Positions 1-7,907 of a stretch of 64,000 nucleotides of DNA are shown here, piece after piece; within the stretch, counting starts at the first letter, position 1, and every line of letters starts with the position of its first letter. Source of the DNA: Lachnospiraceae bacterium (GTDB taxonomy: Bacteria; Bacillota; Clostridia; Oscillospirales; Ruminococcaceae). Below the pieces are notes generated by a model. That model was not told where the DNA came from and made no database searches. It saw nothing but the letters and a program-made list of their open reading frames with translations. The translations under genes and the position numbers were made by a program. The DNA is taken from contig JAMPFE010000009.1 of NCBI GenBank assembly GCA_023664705.1, forward strand, positions 1 to 64,000, in the 5' to 3' direction.

Positions 1-81
1 TCGGATTTTGTTGTTCCCCCCTCTCCCGAAGGGTGTCCTCTTGCACGAGGTCTGCGCTTCGGGAAGCACAACGTAATCCGA
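1..81. other. Nested hairpin of unknown nature at the window edge
   Basis: Bases 1-14 pair with 68-81 (two mismatched positions, 8-9 against 73-74), bases 25-31 pair with 57-63, and 37-40 pair with 47-50, giving one long bent rod. No run of T follows on the plus strand. I tried to read it as SRP RNA, tRNA or tmRNA and it lacks their conserved cores. It may continue left of the window. Either strand could be transcribed. Confidence 0.35.
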
Positions 82-109
82 CAAACAAATCAGCATACCA
101 CACCCAAAA

Positions 110-266
110 CTGCAAATCACTGCACAAATTTCCCCCGCCAAGAAAATTTCCAGATTTTAACATAAAATAACATTATTTCCAAATATTCCCACCCCAAAAC
201 CGCAAAAAACTGCATTTAACTGCAAAATGGCTGCAAAAGACTGCACCCCAACTGCAAAAAACTGCA
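110..266. repeat. Helically phased CTGCA array
   Basis: CTGCA occurs at 110, 120, 210, 220, 231, 241, 252 and 262, with a CCGCA at 200. From 200 to 266 the spacing alternates 10 and 11 bp, which is one helical turn each, and most copies are followed by an A-tract. A further CTGCA lies at 313 and TTGCA at 334, roughly in phase. Phased A-tracts normally bend DNA; a cluster of protein sites on one face is the other reading. No gene is seen between 1 and 429, so this array, the hairpin at 1-81 and the terminator at 268-303 are what the gap holds. Confidence 0.6.
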
Positions 267-267
267 A

Positions 268-303
268 GAAAAGGGACAAATCCACACCGATTTGTCCCTT
301 TTC
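268..303 (-). terminator. Perfect 15 bp hairpin downstream of citrate synthase
   Basis: Arms 268-282 and 289-303 are perfectly complementary with a 6-base loop. On the minus strand the stem ends in CCCTTTTC and a T-run follows a few bases later. It lies about 130 bp past the citrate synthase stop codon and is the obvious terminator for that gene; it may also work in the other direction. Confidence 0.65.
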
Positions 304-429
304 AAAAAAATTCTGCAATTTCCCAATCAAAAACTTGCAAAAAACAAAAGATAATTCACAAGAACAGCCCACGCGAGAAAATTCCCCGCCACTCAAAAAA
401 CGGCATTATAAAGCCAAAATCGGCAGAGG

Positions 430-1767
430 TTATTCATCGTTCCCGCGCTTGCGCATAACGCTCATATAAGCGGGACGAATGATCCTCCCCGCCGTGGAGA
501 GCTCCTCGATGCGGTGCGCGCTCCAGCCGACAATGCGCGCTATGGCGAATATCGCCGTGTACAGCTCTATCGGAATACCGAGCATATCGTAAACGAACCC
601 GCTGTAAAAGTCAACGTTGGGGCTCACGCCCTTCATTATCCTGCGCTTCTGCGCAATAAGCTTCGGCGCCGCTTCCTCGATGTACTTGTACAGCAGCAAA
701 TCGTCCTCGCGGTGCTTCGCGACGGCAAGCCTTTCGACGTAGGCTCTGAAAATGCGCTCGCGCGGGTCGGACAGCGAATACACGGCGTGTCCCATTCCGT
801 AGATGAGCCCCTTGCGGTCGAAAGCCTCTCCCGCGAGTATCTTCGCGAGGTAATCGCTCACCTCGTAGTAATCCTTGAGGTCCTTCACATTTTCGCGGAT
901 ATTGTCCATCATCTCCATTACCTTGATGTTGGCGCCGCCGTGCTTGGGACCCTTCAGCGACGACATCGCCGCAGCAATGGTCGAATAGGTGTCCGAGCCC
1001 GACGAGGTGACGACGCGCGTCGTAAAGGTGGAGTTGTTGCCGCCGCCGTGCTCCATATGCAGCAGCAGCGCAACGTCGAGGACTTTAGCCTCAAGCGGCG
1101 TGTAGCTCTTGTCGGGGCGCAGCATCATAAGCAGGTTCTCCGCCGTCGAAAGCTCGGGGTCGGGGCGGTGTATGTACATGCTCTCGTCGTTCTCGTAGTG
1201 GTTGTACGCGTGGTAAGCATACGCCGCGAGCATGGGAAACCGCGCCGTAAGCATAATGCACTGATACAGGCTGTCCGATATCGAGCCCGAAAGCGCGGTG
1301 CTGTCGTAGGAGGCGAGCGTAAGAATACTCCTCGTCATCGAGTTCATGATGTCCTTGCTCGGCGCTTTCATAATAACGTCGCGCGTGAAATTCGTCGGCA
1401 GGCAGCGGCACTCGCCGAGTATTTTGCGGAACTCCTTTGTCTCCTCGTCGGTGGGCATTTCGCCGAATATCAGCAGATAAGCGGTGCGCTCGAAGCCGTA
1501 GCCGTTCTCGCCGCACATGCTCACGAGGTCCTTGACGTTGTAGCCTCTGTACCAAAGCTCGCCGTCGCACGGGGTCTCAACGCCGTCGACGTTCTTGAAC
1601 GAGACCATCTTGGAAATATTTGTAAGCCCCGTAAGCACGCCCTTTCCGTTGATGTCGCGCAGACCTCTGTTTACACCGTACTTTCCGAACAGCTCGTCGG
1701 AAATGGCGTCGTTCTTCGCGCAAAGCGGCTGCTTTTTCACTGCGTAATCTTTTACGATATTGTTCAT
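430..1767 (-). CDS. gltA: Citrate synthase
   Basis: Condenses oxaloacetate and acetyl-CoA to citrate in the cytoplasm. The 445-residue protein keeps the family's active-site signatures: HMEHGGG at about 237-243, GPKHGGAN at 273-280 with the substrate histidine, GMGHAVY at 324-330, and PNVDFYSG at 383-390 with the catalytic aspartate. The length is typical of the type II bacterial enzymes. The ATG follows a good purine-rich site and sits below its own promoter. No other citric-acid-cycle gene is adjacent, so it probably feeds glutamate synthesis in an incomplete cycle, which is an inference from the anaerobic character of the genome. Confidence 0.93.
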   Translation of the reverse strand: MNNIVKDYAVKKQPLCAKNDAISDELFGKYGVNRGLRDINGKGVLTGLTNISKMVSFKNVDGVETPCDGELWYRGYNVKDLVSMCGENGYGFERTAYLLIFGEMPTDEETKEFRKILGECRCLPTNFTRDVIMKAPSKDIMNSMTRSILTLASYDSTALSGSISDSLYQCIMLTARFPMLAAYAYHAYNHYENDESMYIHRPDPELSTAENLLMMLRPDKSYTPLEAKVLDVALLLHMEHGGGNNSTFTTRVVTSSGSDTYSTIAAAMSSLKGPKHGGANIKVMEMMDNIRENVKDLKDYYEVSDYLAKILAGEAFDRKGLIYGMGHAVYSLSDPRERIFRAYVERLAVAKHREDDLLLYKYIEEAAPKLIAQKRRIMKGVSPNVDFYSGFVYDMLGIPIELYTAIFAIARIVGWSAHRIEELSTAGRIIRPAYMSVMRKRGNDE

Positions 1768-1868
1768 AACATAATTCCTCCTGTCGTGCCAAAAAACCTT
1801 GAAATAACCTTGGTACTTCGCGGCAGGGTATTTGACAATAATAAAAAAGTTAGTTTCCCTTATAATAA

Positions 1869-1897
1869 ATTATAACACACTTGTGGTAAAAAATCAA
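1869..1897 (-). promoter_or_regulatory. Sigma-A promoter of citrate synthase
   Basis: Read on the minus strand: -35 TTGATT (1892-1897), 17 bp spacer, -10 TATAAT (1869-1874) preceded by TGT, an extended -10. The start site would lie about 90 bp upstream of the citrate synthase ATG. Confidence 0.7.
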
Positions 1898-1937
1898 GCG
1901 CATTGGAAAATTTTCACAAATCTATCATACTTTTCCC

Positions 1938-1966
1938 TTGACATTTTTCCCGAAAATATCTATACT
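1938..1966 (+). promoter_or_regulatory. Sigma-A promoter of the P-type ATPase gene
   Basis: -35 TTGACA (1938-1943), 17 bp spacer, -10 TATACT (1961-1966). The expected start near 1973 leaves only the ATG at 2008, not the one at 1975, with a usable leader and ribosome site. Confidence 0.7.
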
Positions 1967-2007
1967 GAATTATAATGGGCATTGATTTAACAAAAATCGG
2001 AGGAAAT

Positions 2008-4320
2008 ATGAATAACGATATACAAGGGCTTACCGCCGAGGAGGCTGCCGAACGCGCTAAAAACGGGCAAAGCAACGGCAGCTTCGACATAAAAACCAAA
2101 AGCGTTCCCCGAATATTCCGCGACAATATTTTCACGCTTTTCAATCTGATAAACGTAATTCTCGCCGCGCTTGTCGCATTGGTCGGCAGCTGGCGGAACA
2201 TGCTGTTTATGGGTGTGGTAATTTGCAATATTTCCATAGGAATCTTGCAAGAGATACGTTCAAAGCGCGTTATAGACAGGCTTGCGATAATCTCCGCGCC
2301 GAGGGCGCGGGTCATCCGAGATGGCAGCGAGGTGGAGCTCCCCGTGAGCGATATCGTCGTCGACGACGTTATGCTGCTCGCGGGCGGGCGGCAGGTCTGC
2401 GCGGACGCGGTCGTCCTTGAGGGCGAGTGCGAAGCCGACGAGAGCCTTATCACGGGCGAGAGCGACCCCGTGCCGAAAAAGCAGGGCGGCGAGCTGCTCT
2501 CGGGCAGCTTTATCGTCTCGGGGAGCTGCGCCGCAAGGGCAGTGCGCGTGGGCGCGCAATCGACCTCGGGGAAGATAACGAGCGGCGCGAAGTATATCAA
2601 AAATCACTCCTCGGAGATGATGAAGTCGATAAATAAGATAATACGTATCGTTTCGGTATGCATTGTGCCGTTCGGGCTGATTTTATTTTACAAGGCGTTT
2701 TTCGTCACGGAGCTTTCGCTCGAGGACGGCGTTACGGGCACGGTCGCGGCGCTTATCGGAATGATACCCGAGGGCTTGGTGCTGCTGACGAGCATTGCGC
2801 TTGCGGTAAGCACTATCCGTCTCGGTCGGCGTCGGACGCTCTGCCAGGACCTGTATTGCGTTGAGAGCCTCGCGCGCGCGGACGTGCTCTGCCTCGACAA
2901 AACGGGAACGCTCACCGAGGGCTGCATGGAGCTTCGCGAGGTGCGCACGCTCGATAACGATTTCGACGTTGACGGCGCGCTGAACGCGTTCGCGGCGGCG
3001 TTCCCCGAGCCGAACGCCACGCTCGGGGCGGTCTGCGAGCGCTTTGCGGGCGGCTCATGCCTTGCGCCGCTGAAAACCGTGCCGTTCTCTTCGGCAAGGA
3101 AGTGGAGCGCCGCTCGGTTTGACGGCTTGGGAACGCTGGCGCTCGGCGCGCCGAGCTTTGTTCTCGGAGATGATTATTCTCAAATCGCCGATATTTGCGA
3201 AGAATATGCCGCAAAGGGCTTCAGAGTGCTTGTCCTTGCGCAGTCGCCGCTGCCGCTCGGCGAGGGAAAGCTGCCCGAAGGGCTCTCCGCAAAGGCGCTT
3301 GTGGTGCTGTCCGACAAGATACGGCGGAGCGCTCCCGATACGCTGGAATATTTCAAGCGGCAGGGCGTGGCGCTGAAGGTGATATCGGGCGACGACCCCG
3401 TTACGGTATCGAGCGTCGCGGAGCGTGCGGGGCTTGACGGCGCGGAAAATTACATCGATATGAGAGATGCGGAGGATGAAAAGATCCCCGAGATCGCCGA
3501 AAAATACACGGTTTTCGGCAGAGTGACGCCGAATCAGAAGCAGCTGCTGGTCAAAGCGCTGAAAGCCGCGGGGCACAAGGTCGCGATGACGGGGGACGGC
3601 GTAAACGACGTGCCGGCGCTGAAGGAAGCGGATTGCTCGATAGCAATGCAGTCGGGGAGCGACGCGGCGCGCGCGGTCTCGCAGCTCGTGCTGCTGAGCT
3701 CGGACTTTGCGTCGATGCCGCTCGTGGTCGAGGAGGGGCGGCGCTGCATCAACAACATTCAGCGCTCGGCGGCGCTGTTCCTCGTCAAGACGATTTTTTC
3801 GTTTCTGCTGGCGGCGGCGTTTCTTGCGCTGCCCTACGGCTACCCGTTCAAGCCGATACAGATGACGCTGATAAGCGCCCTGGCGATAGGAGCGCCGTCG
3901 TTTTTGCTGGCGCTGGAGCCAAACAAGAGCCTTGTGCGCGGGAGCTTCCTGTCGAACGTGATGAAAAAGGCGGCGCCGGGCGGCGTTTCCGTCGCGGTCG
4001 GAATATGTCTGCTGACCGCCGCAGAGGGCGTTTTCGGGTTTTCCCCCGAGCAGACCTCGACCATGGCGGTCTGTCTGACGGGGTTTGCGTGCTTTCTTGT
4101 TCTCGGCAGCGTCTGCCGACCGTTCAAGCCTTGGCGCGCGGCTATGCTTGCGGCGCTTATTGCGGCGTTTGTCGGAGCGGCGCTGCTGTTTCCGACGGTG
4201 TTCTACATCGTTCCGCTTAACCCTGCCGAATGGGCGGCGCTGGGCGTTCTTGCGGCGGCGGTGCTTGCGGTGCAGGCTGTCGTCGGGATTACAGCGCGGA
4301 GACCGAACGCAAAGCGGTAA
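2008..4320 (+). CDS. P-type cation-transporting ATPase
   Basis: Membrane ion pump driven by ATP through an aspartyl-phosphate intermediate. Motifs in order: first membrane segments at about 40-85, actuator TGES near 149-152, PEGL in the transport helix near 254, phosphorylation site DKTGTLT at 297-303, hinge TGDGVND near 527, then about five hydrophobic segments to the C-terminus (770 residues). The PEGL motif and overall layout resemble CtpE-type calcium/cation pumps rather than heavy-metal pumps, since there is no CPC and no N-terminal metal domain. The start at 2008 has GGAGG six bases upstream. The ion is not predictable from what I can see. Confidence 0.85.
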   Translation: MNNDIQGLTAEEAAERAKNGQSNGSFDIKTKSVPRIFRDNIFTLFNLINVILAALVALVGSWRNMLFMGVVICNISIGILQEIRSKRVIDRLAIISAPRARVIRDGSEVELPVSDIVVDDVMLLAGGRQVCADAVVLEGECEADESLITGESDPVPKKQGGELLSGSFIVSGSCAARAVRVGAQSTSGKITSGAKYIKNHSSEMMKSINKIIRIVSVCIVPFGLILFYKAFFVTELSLEDGVTGTVAALIGMIPEGLVLLTSIALAVSTIRLGRRRTLCQDLYCVESLARADVLCLDKTGTLTEGCMELREVRTLDNDFDVDGALNAFAAAFPEPNATLGAVCERFAGGSCLAPLKTVPFSSARKWSAARFDGLGTLALGAPSFVLGDDYSQIADICEEYAAKGFRVLVLAQSPLPLGEGKLPEGLSAKALVVLSDKIRRSAPDTLEYFKRQGVALKVISGDDPVTVSSVAERAGLDGAENYIDMRDAEDEKIPEIAEKYTVFGRVTPNQKQLLVKALKAAGHKVAMTGDGVNDVPALKEADCSIAMQSGSDAARAVSQLVLLSSDFASMPLVVEEGRRCINNIQRSAALFLVKTIFSFLLAAAFLALPYGYPFKPIQMTLISALAIGAPSFLLALEPNKSLVRGSFLSNVMKKAAPGGVSVAVGICLLTAAEGVFGFSPEQTSTMAVCLTGFACFLVLGSVCRPFKPWRAAMLAALIAAFVGAALLFPTVFYIVPLNPAEWAALGVLAAAVLAVQAVVGITARRPNAKR

Positions 4321-4370
4321 ATCCGATCTGCGTTCCAAAAACATTATTTTCAATTAACCCTCAAACCCTC

Positions 4371-4399
4371 TTGAAAAAATATCCGAAATGTGGTATTAT
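4371..4399 (+). promoter_or_regulatory. Sigma-A promoter of dnaD-dnaC-pfkA
   Basis: -35 TTGAAA (4371-4376), 17 bp spacer, extended -10 TGG-TATTAT (4394-4399). Transcription would begin near 4406, which supports the dnaD start at 4432 over an in-frame start at 4390. Confidence 0.75.
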
Positions 4400-4431
4400 A
4401 TATATTGAAATATATTGAAATCGGTGATGTA

Positions 4432-5454
4432 ATGAAATATTCCTTAAACGCGGGCGAGTGGAACAGCGTTTTTGCCGTTCCGTCGAGCGTTGTCGATAAA
4501 TATATAAAGCTTGCGGGCGGCAATTCGCTGAAGCTGCTGCTTTTTTTGCTGCGGCACGGCGGCGAGGTGTTCTCCGAGGAACGGCTCAACGCGGAGCTCG
4601 GCTTCCGCGAGCGCGGCGAGCTGGAGGACGCGGCGCTCTTCTGGGTGCAGCGCGGCATTATCCGCTTCGAGACGGCTTCCGTCGAGACGGATAACGGCTT
4701 AGCGGCGGCTTCCGTCGAGGCAGCTCCCGTCTCGACGGGAGTCGTCGCTGCCGAAAAGCCCGCGGACAAGCCCAAGGCAAGACCCGTTGACATAAAGCCC
4801 GTGAGCGTTTCCTCGGGCGAGGTCGCGGACAGGATAGCCTCCGACAAGGAGCTGGAAACGCTCTTCGCGGAAGCGGAGCGCCTGTACGCTCACCCGCTGC
4901 GGCAGCGCGAAAATCAGCTCGTCATTTCGCTCGTGGACCATTACGGGCTGCCCGTGGGCGTGGCGCTTATGCTGCTCAATTACTGCTTTAAGGTCAATAA
5001 GACCTCTCCGAGCTACGTGCAGACCGTCGCGGCGGACTGGTCGGCGGAGGAGATAAACACCATCGAGCTCGCCAACGCGCGCATACTCTCGCTCGAAAAG
5101 CAGAACGGCGTCGAGGAACGCCTGCGCGAGGCTATGGAGATGACCACCAAGCTCTCCGCGAAAATGCGGCGCTACGTAAAGGACTGGACGGATTGGGGCT
5201 TCGACGAGCGGATGATAATGCTCGCCTACGAAATGACTATAGACCGGATAAAGGAATGGAAGCCCGAATACGCGAACAGAATACTCGAAAGCTGGAAAAA
5301 CGACGGAATAAGCTCCCCAGCGGCTGCCGAGCAGGCTTCTCTGCAAAGGAAGCAGACCGTAAAGGCGGGCGCCGACGCTAAGTCCTCGTTCAATATGAAC
5401 GACGAAATGGCTAAGATAATCAACCGCTACAAAAACGATAACCGAGGTGGATAA
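4432..5454 (+). CDS. dnaD: DnaD domain replication initiation protein
   Basis: Primosome protein that helps load the replicative helicase in Firmicutes. The 340-residue protein has an N-terminal winged-helix-like part (about 15-80), a low-complexity Ser/Glu/Pro linker (about 85-130), then two DnaD-type C-terminal modules (about 135-210 and 240-295), the second ending in the family's YANRILESW, a Y-x3-I-x3-W signature. The ATG at 4432 was chosen because the promoter -10 box lies just upstream at 4394-4399. The stop codon overlaps the next start by one base (TAATG), so it is translationally coupled to the DnaC-like gene, a standard DnaD-DnaC pairing. Confidence 0.85.
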   Translation: MKYSLNAGEWNSVFAVPSSVVDKYIKLAGGNSLKLLLFLLRHGGEVFSEERLNAELGFRERGELEDAALFWVQRGIIRFETASVETDNGLAAASVEAAPVSTGVVAAEKPADKPKARPVDIKPVSVSSGEVADRIASDKELETLFAEAERLYAHPLRQRENQLVISLVDHYGLPVGVALMLLNYCFKVNKTSPSYVQTVAADWSAEEINTIELANARILSLEKQNGVEERLREAMEMTTKLSAKMRRYVKDWTDWGFDERMIMLAYEMTIDRIKEWKPEYANRILESWKNDGISSPAAAEQASLQRKQTVKAGADAKSSFNMNDEMAKIINRYKNDNRGG

Positions 5455-6434
5455 TGGCTTTGGACAAGAGATATTTCGACGTTGCGCAGAAGCGGCTGTC
5501 CAACCGCAGGACGGCTAACAAGCAGGCCGAGGACGAGCGCAGAATGGAAATTCACCGAAAAATACCGAAATACTGCGAGCTGGAGTGCCGGCTAGCCGAT
5601 ACGATGACAAAGATAGTCTCCGTCGTTGCGGCAAAAGCTCCCGACGCGGACGAGCAAGTAAGGGCGGCTATCGCGAGCAATCTCACTTTGCAGCGCGAAA
5701 TGGAGTCGCTGCTCGCCGAAAACGGCTATCCGCGGGATTATCTCGCGCCGATATTCACCTGCGACAAGTGCAAGGACACGGGCACGTACAACGGCGGCTG
5801 GTGCGAATGCTTCAACAAGATACTGAACGCCGCCGCCGCCGAGGAGCTGAACTCGCGCTCCCCTCTCAAGCTGAGCTCGTTCGACAGCTTCGACCTCGGG
5901 CTGTACCCGAAAACGCCCGACCCCGCGCTCGGGGAAACGCCGTACAACATCATGCGGCAGAACTTCGCCGAGTGCAAAAGGTTCGCCGACGGCTTCAACG
6001 GTCACGGATACGGCTTGTTTATGCTCGGCGGCACGGGTCTCGGAAAGACGCACCTTTCGCTTGCCGCCGCCAACGACATCATTCAGAAGGGCTACTGCGT
6101 GATATACGGCTCCGTGCCCGAGCTTCTGCGGCAGCTCGACAAGGAGCAGTTCAAAAACGCGGACGGCGACACAATGGCGCTCGCCGCCGAATGCGACCTG
6201 CTTATCCTCGACGACCTCGGCGCGGAAAACAACACAGACCGCTGCACCTCGCTGCTGTACGAGATGATAAACGCGCGGCAAAGCCGTTCGCTGCCGATGA
6301 TAATAAACACCAACCTCGATATGGAGCAGCTCAAGGCGCGCTATCGGGACAGGCTCTGGTCGAGGCTTTTCAGCATGAAGGTGCTGCTCTTCTGCGGCGA
6401 GGACAACCGCTTAAAAATCAACAACGACAAATAG
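5454..6434 (+). CDS. dnaC: DnaC-like helicase loader ATPase
   Basis: AAA+ ATPase that loads replicative helicase with DnaD. In 326 residues it has an N-terminal helical region, a CDKCKDTG...WCECF cysteine cluster (about 103-118) that looks like a zinc site typical of Firmicute DnaC/DnaI-like proteins, Walker A GGTGLGKTH (about 191-199) and Walker B LLILDDLG (about 249-256). It is followed after 11 bp by pfkA and shares the dnaD promoter. It could equally be named dnaI; the two are not separable by motif alone. Confidence 0.85.
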   Translation: MALDKRYFDVAQKRLSNRRTANKQAEDERRMEIHRKIPKYCELECRLADTMTKIVSVVAAKAPDADEQVRAAIASNLTLQREMESLLAENGYPRDYLAPIFTCDKCKDTGTYNGGWCECFNKILNAAAAEELNSRSPLKLSSFDSFDLGLYPKTPDPALGETPYNIMRQNFAECKRFADGFNGHGYGLFMLGGTGLGKTHLSLAAANDIIQKGYCVIYGSVPELLRQLDKEQFKNADGDTMALAAECDLLILDDLGAENNTDRCTSLLYEMINARQSRSLPMIINTNLDMEQLKARYRDRLWSRLFSMKVLLFCGEDNRLKINNDK

Positions 6435-6445
6435 GAGGAATTTTT

Positions 6446-7531
6446 ATGGGAAAACTCAGAATAGGCATTTTGACGAGCGGCGGCGACTGCCCGGGGCTCA
6501 ACGCGACCATACGCGGCGTCGCAAAGGCTACCTACGAGACCTTCGGCGACGAAAAGGTCGAGATAGTCGGCATACACGACGGCTATCACGGGCTTATCCA
6601 CGGCGATTACAAGGAAATGTCGCGGTCGGATTTCTCGGGCATACTGACCACGGGCGGCACTATTCTCGGCACCAAGCGTACGCCGTACAAGATGATGCAG
6701 ATAATCGAGGACGACAACGTCGATAAGGTCAAGGAAATGAAGCAGACCTACAAGAACCTCGGGCTCGACTGCCTGTTCACGCTCGGCGGCAACGGCACCC
6801 ACAAGACCGCGAATATGCTCTCCGAGGAGGGTCTGAACGTCATCGGGCTGCCCAAGACCATCGACAACGACATCTACGGCACGGACGTTACGTTCGGCTT
6901 TCATACCGCCGTCGACATCGGAACGGAGGTCATCGACCGCATACACACCACTGCCAACTCCCACAGCCGCATTATGGTCATCGAGATAATGGGCAACAAG
7001 GCGGGCTGGCTTACGCTGTACAGCGGTCTCGCGGGCGGCGCGGACATTATCCTTATCCCCGAGATACCGTTCAACATCGACAAGGTCGCAAAGGCTTGCA
7101 AAAAGCGCGCCGACGCGGGCAAGGACTTTTCCATTCTCGCGGTCGCGGAGGGCGCTTACGACACCGACGAGGCCAAGCTCAAGAAGAAGGAGCGCGCCAA
7201 GGCACGCGCCGAGCGCGGCGAGCTGACGGCAACGGCGCGCATCGCCAAGTCGATTGCCGAAAAGACGGGGCTCGAGACCAGAACGGTCGTTCCCGGGCAC
7301 ATTCTCCGCGGCGGCTCGCCCTCGGCTTACGACAGGGTTCTCGCGACGCAGTTCGGCGCGCATGCCGCTCGGCTGCTCAAGCAGGGCAAATTCGGCTACA
7401 CGGTAGCAATGGTCGATGGCAAGATCACCGAAAACCCCCTCGGCGACGTCGCCATGAAGACGAAGTTCGTCCCCGAGGATCACAAGCTCGTGAAAACCGC
7501 CAAGGACATCGGTATATCCTTCGGCGATTGA
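6446..7531 (+). CDS. pfkA: 6-phosphofructokinase
   Basis: Phosphorylates fructose 6-phosphate in glycolysis. The 361-residue protein has GGDCPGLNA at 12-20, GGTILGTKRTP (about 71-81), GGNGT (about 114-118) and PKTIDNDI (about 136-143). The usual motif is GGDGS, so Asn stands where ATP enzymes normally have the magnesium-binding Asp, and Lys replaces the Gly of PGTIDND. Glycine after that position argues for ATP use, while the lysine is common in pyrophosphate-type and mixed-group enzymes, so the phosphate donor is uncertain. The ATG at 6446 has AGGAGG eight bases upstream; upstream in-frame sequence overlaps dnaC and is not coding. Confidence 0.88.
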   Translation: MGKLRIGILTSGGDCPGLNATIRGVAKATYETFGDEKVEIVGIHDGYHGLIHGDYKEMSRSDFSGILTTGGTILGTKRTPYKMMQIIEDDNVDKVKEMKQTYKNLGLDCLFTLGGNGTHKTANMLSEEGLNVIGLPKTIDNDIYGTDVTFGFHTAVDIGTEVIDRIHTTANSHSRIMVIEIMGNKAGWLTLYSGLAGGADIILIPEIPFNIDKVAKACKKRADAGKDFSILAVAEGAYDTDEAKLKKKERAKARAERGELTATARIAKSIAEKTGLETRTVVPGHILRGGSPSAYDRVLATQFGAHAARLLKQGKFGYTVAMVDGKITENPLGDVAMKTKFVPEDHKLVKTAKDIGISFGD

Positions 7532-7544
7532 GCATATAATAATT

Positions 7545-7578
7545 ATTGCGGCAGCCCCCGCTGCCGCAATATTTTAAA
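7545..7578 (+). terminator. Terminator after pfkA
   Basis: Arms 7545-7554 and 7561-7570 form a perfect 10 bp GC-rich stem with a 6-base loop, followed by ATTTT. Confidence 0.85.
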
Positions 7579-7595
7579 AAAATTTCAAAAACCCC

Positions 7596-7624
7596 TTGAC
7601 AAACATTTCCAGATGTGATATAAT
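7596..7624 (+). promoter_or_regulatory. Consensus promoter of the initiator tRNA
   Basis: -35 TTGACA (7596-7601), 17 bp spacer, extended -10 TGA-TATAAT (7619-7624), a full consensus as expected for a highly expressed stable RNA. It begins about 20 bp upstream of the mature tRNA. Confidence 0.88.
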
Positions 7625-7644
7625 ATCTTTTGTTGAGACAATAT

Positions 7645-7721
<77 letters not shown>

Positions 7722-7725
7722 TAGG

Positions 7726-7759
7726 AAATCCGCTTAGCCGAAAGGTTTAGGCGGATTTT
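7726..7759 (+). terminator. Terminator just inside the element
   Basis: AAATCCGC pairs with GCGGATTT and the stem continues inward, with one bulge, to a GAAA loop, ending in TTTTC. It stops transcription of the rebuilt tRNA a few bases past CCA; the element therefore brings its own tRNA terminator. Confidence 0.7.
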
Positions 7760-7793
7760 CATATATTTGTTGAGTGTGAATATAAAGGAAAAT

Positions 7794-7813
7794 TGGTTAC
7801 AGTTTGGTCACAC
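7794..7813 (+). repeat. Left pair of 9 bp direct repeats
   Basis: TGGTTACAG (7794-7802) and TGGTCACAC (7805-7813) are spaced 11 bp apart. The same pair with the same spacing and orientation occurs at 12915-12934 near the other end. Probably recombinase or excisionase arm sites. Confidence 0.6.
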
Positions 7814-7836
7814 TTGATTTTATTTTTCTATGTGCA

Positions 7837-7866
7837 TTGACTTTAACTTGCATATTATAGTATAAT
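7837..7866 (+). promoter_or_regulatory. Promoter of the DUF4062 gene
   Basis: -35 TTGACT (7837-7842), 18 bp spacer, -10 TATAAT (7861-7866), without the TGn extension common on the host chromosome. It leads into a GGAGGT ribosome site and the ATG at 7908. Confidence 0.65.
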
Positions 7867-7907
7867 AAGTAAAAGAATATTTTCAAATTTACGGAGGTTG
7901 GAAAAAT

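Noticed and set aside
1..81. SRP RNA, tRNA or tmRNA as identity of the left-edge hairpin.
   Set aside because: The conserved SRP loop, a cloverleaf and the tmRNA ends are all absent.
110..340. CRISPR array in the CTGCA repeats.
   Set aside because: The repeat unit is 5-8 bases with 10-11 bp period; there are no spacers and no cas genes in the window.
514..1875. A 453-codon open frame on the plus strand opposite citrate synthase.
   Set aside because: It mirrors the codon pattern of the real gene, has low-complexity Arg/Val-rich composition and no family match; the minus-strand frame has all active-site motifs.
3055..4353. A 432-codon minus-strand frame opposite the P-type ATPase gene.
   Set aside because: Arg-rich antisense shadow of a GC-rich gene, without start site or domain.
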